A stretch of 36,390 nucleotides of DNA from Methanobacteriota archaeon (lineage in GTDB: Archaea; Thermoplasmatota; Poseidoniia; MGIII; CG-Epi1), in assembly GCA_002718915.1 (NCBI GenBank), contig PBGF01000015.1, positions 15,153 to 51,542 of the forward strand. The letters are read 5' to 3'. Below are positions 31,573-36,390 of the stretch, in pieces (position 1 is the stretch's first letter; each line of letters begins with the position of its first letter). A model generated the notes under the pieces. That model was not told the origin of the DNA. It made no database searches and was given only the letters and a program-made list of their open reading frames with translations. Both the position numbers and the translations under genes were made by a program.

Positions 31573-32774
31573 TTGTTGTTGAATTTTTGATAATCAATAA
31601 GTAAAAGGGCTAAAGCAATCACAGACAAAATACTGCCTATTAGAAAACCATAACTAATAATTCCAAACAAGCAACCAGTAACTGCAATTTTGAAATTCTC
31701 TTGTAGTAGTGCAGCAGCACTTCCCATTAGTGTAATAAGTGCTGAAATCATAAATATTGGTGCAAGTGCATAATTTGGAGGCCAAGGTTCTGCAATTTGC
31801 TTTCTATGATCAAGTTGTACATTTCCATCACCCTCCTGCATTTCTATTTCTAAAATATTTGCCCCTCCAGATCGGATATCTATCCATACGCTGACATCCT
31901 TGTATCCGCCAACAGAAAAAAGAATACTAACTTCTTCTCCTTGAATATCATATAGGTAATATTGGCCTTGTTTGTTAGTAGTAGTTTGTTTATTTCCACC
32001 ATATACTGCAACACCTTCCATGGCGTTTCCGTTTTCATCAATTACAGATCCGTGAACTGATGAGAGTCCATTATTATCCCATTGATCTTCTTGATTATTC
32101 CATTTTAGTCCGTACATTACTCCAGACAATAATCCAAGAACAAAGACAATTGAAAGAAGGATTCCGGCCCACTGGGCATTAGTTTTCGGTTTTTCACTTA
32201 GATTATTGATATTTTCCCAGGTATACGCATCTTTTATGTTAGTAAATACCATTTTGATAGGAGTATCATCTTTGAATTCTTCATTAGTAGGGTCTTTAGC
32301 ACGTTTTTCTTTGATTCTTGTTGCAGCTTCTTTCCGTATTTCAGCTCTTAACCATTTATTTGCTTCAGCAGTAAATTTATATTTTTTGCGGATATATGCA
32401 ATTGTTTGTTTTTCAATTTTTGTATAATCATTATAATCACTAATTCTTGAAAATATCTTTTTACTATCTTCAAGATTTATTTCTTTTTTATCTTTGGTAA
32501 TATTAATTACTAAATTCATTAACTCTCTATCATATTTTTTGCCATCGACACTTAATGTTGCTTTCTCTTTAGTTTTTCCCGTAATCGCCTTTTTAACTTC
32601 ATTACCAATTTTTCCAGTTAAGTCAGTAATCTGTTTTTTAATATTTCCAACTATATTTTTTTCATTTATAGCTACAGCTGAATCGCACATAGGACATGTT
32701 GCTTTTGCACCAATCACCTTAGTAGTATTGAAAACGTTGTAGCAAGTTGTACAGCGTATTTTGGATTCAACCAT
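31569..32774 (-). CDS. Zinc-ribbon membrane protein with CarboxypepD_reg-like domain
   Basis: A 401-aa protein of unknown function. The N-terminal zinc ribbon is 'IRCTTCYNVF' with 'ATCPMCDSAV'. A charged helical cytoplasmic region follows (about residues 45-200; 'KQTIAYIRKKYKFTAEANKW'), then a membrane helix at about 206-228. Next is a carboxypeptidase-regulatory-like beta domain ('VHGSVIDENGNAMEGVAVYG', 'GQYYLYDIQG') that should be outside the cell, a 'EGDG' motif, and three C-terminal helices ending 'GFLIGSILSVIALALLLID'. Its order of parts matches the protein at 13804-14700. It is the first gene of a two-gene operon with DUF2085. Confidence 0.72.
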   Translation of the reverse strand: MVESKIRCTTCYNVFNTTKVIGAKATCPMCDSAVAINEKNIVGNIKKQITDLTGKIGNEVKKAITGKTKEKATLSVDGKKYDRELMNLVINITKDKKEINLEDSKKIFSRISDYNDYTKIEKQTIAYIRKKYKFTAEANKWLRAEIRKEAATRIKEKRAKDPTNEEFKDDTPIKMVFTNIKDAYTWENINNLSEKPKTNAQWAGILLSIVFVLGLLSGVMYGLKWNNQEDQWDNNGLSSVHGSVIDENGNAMEGVAVYGGNKQTTTNKQGQYYLYDIQGEEVSILFSVGGYKDVSVWIDIRSGGANILEIEMQEGDGNVQLDHRKQIAEPWPPNYALAPIFMISALITLMGSAAALLQENFKIAVTGCLFGIISYGFLIGSILSVIALALLLIDYQKFNNK

Positions 32775-32795
32775 TAGAACATATTCAACCGTTGG

Positions 32796-32804
32796 TTAAA
32801 TAAA
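32796..32804. promoter_or_regulatory. TATA-like box between divergent zinc-ribbon and uppP genes
   Basis: TTAAATAAA is centred at 32800, 26 nt from the minus-strand ATG at 32774 and 23 nt from the plus-strand ATG at 32823. The start codons are 49 nt apart, so one box could serve both directions. Confidence 0.42.
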
Positions 32805-32822
32805 CATGACGATTGGGCAGTT

Positions 32823-33629
32823 ATGGATTGGTGGATGGCAATAATTCTCGGAATACTGCAAGGAATCACAGAGTGGTTGCCGATAAGTAGTAGCGGCCAT
32901 TTGGCAATATTCCAGTATTATTTTGATGAAGAACCGCCTATACTTTTTGATGTAATTCTGCATTTAGGTTCTTTATTTGTGGTCTCATACATTTTAAGAA
33001 ATGAGTTAAAGGAATTTTTACGAGCTATTCCTTCTACTTTGATAAAAATTAAAGGACGCAGCACTCTTAATGATGATGAAAGATTAGTTTTATTAGTAAT
33101 TTTAGCTTGCATACCTACTGCAATTATTGGACTATTATTTGATGGTGAAATTATTGAAAATTTTTATGATAAAATGTATTTAGTAGGTATTTGCTTGATT
33201 ATAACTGGAATTGTAATCTGGTATTCCAAGGAATATAATAATAGCTTAGATTTTGTGCATTTATCCTATTCAAAAACATTTTGCATAGGTATTGTTCAAG
33301 GATTAGCTATTCTTCCGGGCATTTCACGTTCAGGTACTACAATTGCATTTCTTCGGATATTTGGATTAGAACCAATAAAGGCAGCTAAATTTTCATTTCT
33401 TATTTTTATTCCAGCAATAATTGGAGCAACTATTCTCAAATTAAATGAGGCTGGAGAAACATTAGAAGAAGTTGGTTTAATATCTATAGGATTAGGTTTC
33501 TCAGCTTCAGTAATTTCTAGTTTTTTATCCATTAAATTCCTTTTCGAAGTGATTAATAATGAAAAATTCCACTATTTTACTCCTTATTGCATAATGGTAG
33601 GTATTTTTTTAATATTCAACAATTATTAA
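32823..33629 (+). CDS. uppP: Undecaprenyl/polyprenyl-diphosphatase (UppP/BacA family)
   Basis: A 268-aa membrane enzyme that removes one phosphate from a polyprenyl diphosphate, so the lipid carrier can be reused. Both signature regions are present: 'LQGITEWLPISSSGHLAIF' near the start and 'GIVQGLAILPGISRSGTTIA' at about residues 155-174, including the catalytic Glu, the Ser-rich loop and the Arg. Length and hydrophobicity match the family. In an archaeon the substrate is likely dolichyl diphosphate (inference). It begins 49 nt from the divergent zinc-ribbon gene. Confidence 0.92.
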   Translation: MDWWMAIILGILQGITEWLPISSSGHLAIFQYYFDEEPPILFDVILHLGSLFVVSYILRNELKEFLRAIPSTLIKIKGRSTLNDDERLVLLVILACIPTAIIGLLFDGEIIENFYDKMYLVGICLIITGIVIWYSKEYNNSLDFVHLSYSKTFCIGIVQGLAILPGISRSGTTIAFLRIFGLEPIKAAKFSFLIFIPAIIGATILKLNEAGETLEEVGLISIGLGFSASVISSFLSIKFLFEVINNEKFHYFTPYCIMVGIFLIFNNY

Positions 33630-33631
33630 GT

Positions 33632-34219
33632 CTAGTTTAATTGTTCACTTTCGACTTTAATATCATATTTACCGGAATAAATAAGTCCACCGGCACCGTC
33701 AAAACCTGATCCCGAAATTTTAATTCTCCATTCACCATATATTGGCGGTAAAACCAATAGTCGTTCATCTACAGGATTATTCCAAGTTACAATTTCATAT
33801 CCTTCCCCATGCTCTCCTCCAGTGGGATCTATTAAGCTAAAATCTAAAGTTCCAGCAGGACCTTCATCTAGTTGGTTTCCCCCAACAAGTTCGTAAACTA
33901 CACTCAATGTTAGTTCAACATATTTCGCTTCCCATTCACTTTCAATGTAAAATGCGTGTTCATTTATTTCCCAAGAAAGGTTTTGCAAAGGTTTTTGAAA
34001 TTGTAAGGGGTCTTCTAAAATATCAGCTATTGCTTCGTTTATGCTTTCTTGATCTTGTTCCGGATCGGGGGCAAAATCCCCCTCTATACTCCAGACTTCA
34101 AAGCTAGAATAAGTTTTTTCTTTTTCAGGTACGATTCTGTCCATTAACCCATTCATTGCAGGTATGTCAATACATCCTATTGACAAAAACATTACAGCTA
34201 CAGCTAAGGCTAACCTCAC
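33632..34219 (-). CDS. Putative lipoprotein
   Basis: A 195-aa protein with a hydrophobic signal and a lipobox ('LAVAVMFLSIGC'), followed by an acidic beta-rich domain ending 'WRIKISGSGFDGAGGLIYSG'. No family is recognised; the C-terminal half resembles small beta-sandwich modules on archaeal surface lipoproteins. The frame opens at a TTG (34234), but the GTG at 34219 has a TATA-like TTTTATTTA 26 nt upstream and gives a more typical short signal, so I chose it. It is convergent with uppP, 2 nt apart. Confidence 0.65.
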   Translation of the reverse strand: MRLALAVAVMFLSIGCIDIPAMNGLMDRIVPEKEKTYSSFEVWSIEGDFAPDPEQDQESINEAIADILEDPLQFQKPLQNLSWEINEHAFYIESEWEAKYVELTLSVVYELVGGNQLDEGPAGTLDFSLIDPTGGEHGEGYEIVTWNNPVDERLLVLPPIYGEWRIKISGSGFDGAGGLIYSGKYDIKVESEQLN

Positions 34220-34240
34220 AAACTTTGGATTCAAAAGGAC

Positions 34241-34249
34241 TAAATAAAA
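34241..34249 (-). promoter_or_regulatory. TATA-like box for the lipoprotein gene
   Basis: Minus-strand TTTTATTTA is centred 26 nt upstream of the GTG at 34219. Confidence 0.42.
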
Positions 34250-34297
34250 GATTTTGTAGTTAGTAAAAGGCCTAAACCCCCCCTTCTTTCAGTAATT

Positions 34298-35917
34298 GTG
34301 TCAGATGTCAAAGACAAGCTTTTGGAATTAGCTAAAATTGAAGCTGCTCAATACGGAGAGGCTAAAGCTAAAAGTGTAATTGGGAAGGCGATGGGAAAAT
34401 ATCCTGCTTTTCGTAGCCAAGCCAAAGATTTGATGTCAATTATTGACGAGGTCATTGATGAAGTAAATTCATTAGATGTTAACGATTTAAAATCATATTT
34501 ACCAAAGAAGAAGAAACAGGCTAAAGCTGAACCTAAAGAATTACCTCCTTTGGATAAAAATGAAAAAGTAGTTCTACGTTTTGCTCCAGGCCCAAGTGGC
34601 CCTCTTCATTTGGGACACACTAGAGCTTTAGCGTTAAACAATTATTACAAAAAGCGCTACAATGGAAAATTAATATTGCGATTAGAAGATACAAATCCTA
34701 ATGCAATAGATCCGGAGGCATATGTTTTGATTTCAGAAGATTTAGATTGGTTAGGAATCGAAGCTGATGAAGTAATAACTCAATCAGAGAGAATAGAAAC
34801 ATATTACGAAGACATCCGAAAAATTATTCTGAAAGGTGGCGCATATGTGACTAAATCAGATGCTGAGGAATGGAGAGAGTTAAAGCGTCAGAAGAAAGCA
34901 CACCCTGATAGAGAGAGAGATCCAGAAAGGCAAATTGCAGAATTTGATTCTCTTTTATCAGGCGATAATGGAATTGTAGTGATTAAAACTAATTTAGATG
35001 ATCCTAATCCTGCATTAAGGGATTTTGTTGCATTTAGAGTAGTAGAGGACCCTCATCCTTTGCAAAAAACTAAATATCGACTTTGGCCACTTTACAATTT
35101 TGCAGTAGCCATCGATGATTATCGTTTAGGAATTACACATGTGCTTAGAGGAAAAGATCATCTTAATAATACAGAAAAGCAAAAATGGATTTACAAATAT
35201 ATGGATTGGAAAGAACCTGAATTTATTCATTATGGTTTAGTATCAATACCAAAAACAAATCTTAAAACAAGTAAAATTCGTCAATCAATTTCAGATGGCG
35301 AATATAGTGGCTGGGATGATTGTCGAATAGCAACAATAAGAGCTTTGGCAAGAAGAGGTTATTCTTCTGAGACTTTTAGTAAATACTGGGAAGCTTCAGG
35401 CGTTAAAGAAGTAGATATCAAATTTTCTTGGCAAAATTTTGATGCGATGAATAAGGATTTAATTGATGCAAAAAGTAAAAGATTATTTTTTGTTTCTGAA
35501 CCTTGTGAATATATATTCTCATCAAAAAAAACAATTACCAAAGAAGCTCCATGGCATCCGGACAACAAAAAATTAGGTAATAGAGTAGAAGATATAATCT
35601 CAGGTTCTAAGATATATTTGCCAAATGCAGATTTGAGTAAAATTCAAGATACTTCAGAGATACGTTTAAAGAATCTTTGCAATGTTAAGATCAACGGAAA
35701 TACGTTAGAATTTTCAGGTTTTGAGCACAAAAAGGGCATTCCGATATTTCAATGGTGTTCAGGAAATAGGAAAATAGAATTATATTATCCAGATGGAACA
35801 ATATCTCAAGGTTTAGTTGAAGATAATATTGATAAATTAGATAATACTGTAGTTCAATTTGAAAGAACAGGTTTTGTTAGATTGGAGGGAGACAAAGCGT
35901 TTTTCTTACACCGCTAA
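34298..35917 (+). CDS. gltX: Glutamyl-tRNA synthetase, archaeal type
   Basis: A 539-aa class I synthetase that charges tRNA(Glu). In organisms using GatDE it normally does not charge tRNA(Gln) with Glu unless non-discriminating; GatE in this window fits that scheme. An N-terminal archaeal helical domain (residues 1-85) precedes the catalytic core: the HIGH motif is in 'APGPSGPLHLGHTRALAL' (HLGH), 'LRLEDTNP' follows, and the KMSKS-equivalent is 'NLKTSKIRQSI'. The C-terminus is the beta-barrel anticodon-binding type shared with GlnRS. The start is GTG; no clean TATA box lies at 26 nt, although TTAGTAAAAGG lies about 34 nt away. Confidence 0.92.
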   Translation: MSDVKDKLLELAKIEAAQYGEAKAKSVIGKAMGKYPAFRSQAKDLMSIIDEVIDEVNSLDVNDLKSYLPKKKKQAKAEPKELPPLDKNEKVVLRFAPGPSGPLHLGHTRALALNNYYKKRYNGKLILRLEDTNPNAIDPEAYVLISEDLDWLGIEADEVITQSERIETYYEDIRKIILKGGAYVTKSDAEEWRELKRQKKAHPDRERDPERQIAEFDSLLSGDNGIVVIKTNLDDPNPALRDFVAFRVVEDPHPLQKTKYRLWPLYNFAVAIDDYRLGITHVLRGKDHLNNTEKQKWIYKYMDWKEPEFIHYGLVSIPKTNLKTSKIRQSISDGEYSGWDDCRIATIRALARRGYSSETFSKYWEASGVKEVDIKFSWQNFDAMNKDLIDAKSKRLFFVSEPCEYIFSSKKTITKEAPWHPDNKKLGNRVEDIISGSKIYLPNADLSKIQDTSEIRLKNLCNVKINGNTLEFSGFEHKKGIPIFQWCSGNRKIELYYPDGTISQGLVEDNIDKLDNTVVQFERTGFVRLEGDKAFFLHR

Positions 35918-35926
35918 TAGGTTTCT

Positions 35927-36390
35927 ATGTCAGTAGGTCATCACCATCATCATCATCACGAAATAGATGATGAAGAATCTGAGCGAAAGACACGTATTGT
36001 TGTAATAATCACCTTGATTACAATGGTGATAGAAATTTATACAGGGATAGTAACAAAATCGATGGGTTTGCTAGCAGATGGATGGCACATGGGTACTCAT
36101 GCGGGCGCATTATCAATAACTCTTTATGCTTACTATTATGCTAGAACTGAAAAATCGGTTAAAGACAAGAGAGAAGCAGTGATGGCGTTAGCAGGCTTTA
36201 CTTCAGGAATTATTTTAGCTTTAGTTGCAATATATATTGGCCTAGAATCTATCGATAAAGTTGTTAATCCCCCAGAAATACAGTATAGAGAAGCCATAGC
36301 AGTTGCATTTTTTGGATTATTAGTAAACATTGGGTGCGCTTATATTCTTGGAATTGAGGGGCGCCATCATGATCATGACCACGACCATGA
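35927..36390 (+). CDS. Cation diffusion facilitator metal transporter, His-rich (3' partial)
   Basis: 154 codons are visible before the window ends. The protein starts 'MSVGHHHHHHHEIDDEE' with seven consecutive histidines. Membrane helices follow, with the CDF metal-site motif 'KSMGLLADGWHMGTHAGALS', in which D, H and H line the transport site, and two further helices. A second histidine-rich loop, 'GRHHDHDHDH', begins at the edge. The pattern matches CDF exporters of the DmeF/ZitB kind (Zn2+ or Co2+ out of the cytoplasm). The gene follows gltX by 9 nt and is probably co-transcribed with it. Confidence 0.87.
   Translation, partial: MSVGHHHHHHHEIDDEESERKTRIVVIITLITMVIEIYTGIVTKSMGLLADGWHMGTHAGALSITLYAYYYARTEKSVKDKREAVMALAGFTSGIILALVAIYIGLESIDKVVNPPEIQYREAIAVAFFGLLVNIGCAYILGIEGRHHDHDHDH

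Noticed and set aside
34276-34282. C7 run upstream of gltX, considered as a phase-variable tract
   Set aside because: It is outside the coding frame and short; nothing shows that its length affects expression.
1-36390. CRISPR array, insertion sequence, prophage or integrated element
   Set aside because: No regularly spaced repeats, transposase, integrase or phage structural genes were seen. The tRNA pair was inspected as an attachment site, but no integrase or duplicated tRNA end is present.

Overview
This window looks like chromosomal DNA of a small-genome euryarchaeon of the Thermoplasmatota, most likely a marine one (Marine Group II/III-like). The archaeal markers are Orc1/Cdc6, the small subunit of DNA polymerase D, GatE, an archaeal-type GluRS, a Nop5-type RNP protein, MptE and PKD/NEW3-type surface proteins. 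The DNA is AT-rich, and coding is very dense: no gap exceeds 200 bases. Many start codons (ATG, GTG or TTG) lie about 24-27 nt downstream of an AT-rich TATA-like box and have no Shine-Dalgarno sequence, which suggests leaderless mRNAs. I used this spacing to choose several starts. The lineage assignment is inference.

Layout. 1-5302: the tail of a surface-anchored PKD protein, MptE, an ABC ATPase, a small Toprim protein and a class III aminotransferase. 5303-9749: histidine ammonia-lyase and two TPR proteins. 9742-15149 (minus strand): a five-gene run of SecB-like(?) protein, zinc-ribbon membrane protein, GatE, sugar nucleotidyltransferase and GT4 glycosyltransferase. 15213-24042 (plus strand): lipoprotein, small membrane protein, a 978-aa repeat surface protein, a shortened Nop5, a DUF368 lipid-carrier transporter, TrkA, TrkH and a helical protein. 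24039-26942: Orc1/Cdc6 and the DP1 subunit of polymerase D, divergent around a roughly 180-bp AT-rich gap that is a candidate origin. 26948-30883: a second GT4, two tandem tRNAs, a PfkB kinase that overlaps a tRNA antisense, and a flippase. 30880-36390: a tiny zinc-ribbon membrane protein missed by length-limited ORF calling, DUF2085, a second zinc-ribbon/CarboxypepD-like membrane protein, UppP, a lipoprotein, GluRS and the start of a His-rich CDF metal transporter.

Themes. (1) A dispersed set for building and recycling lipid-linked surface glycans: nucleotidyltransferase, two GT4 enzymes, flippase, UppP and DUF368, beside large surface proteins that could be their targets. (2) Information processing: Orc1, DP1, GatE with GluRS (consistent with indirect Gln-tRNA formation), Nop5 and two tRNAs. 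(3) Potassium uptake by TrkA/TrkH. The observations most worth a second look are the Nop5 that lacks the fibrillarin-binding N-domain, single near-palindromic TATA boxes placed symmetrically between divergent leaderless genes, the kinase/tRNA antisense overlap, and the ACG (not ASG) MIO triad in HutH. I see no CRISPR array, IS element or prophage.
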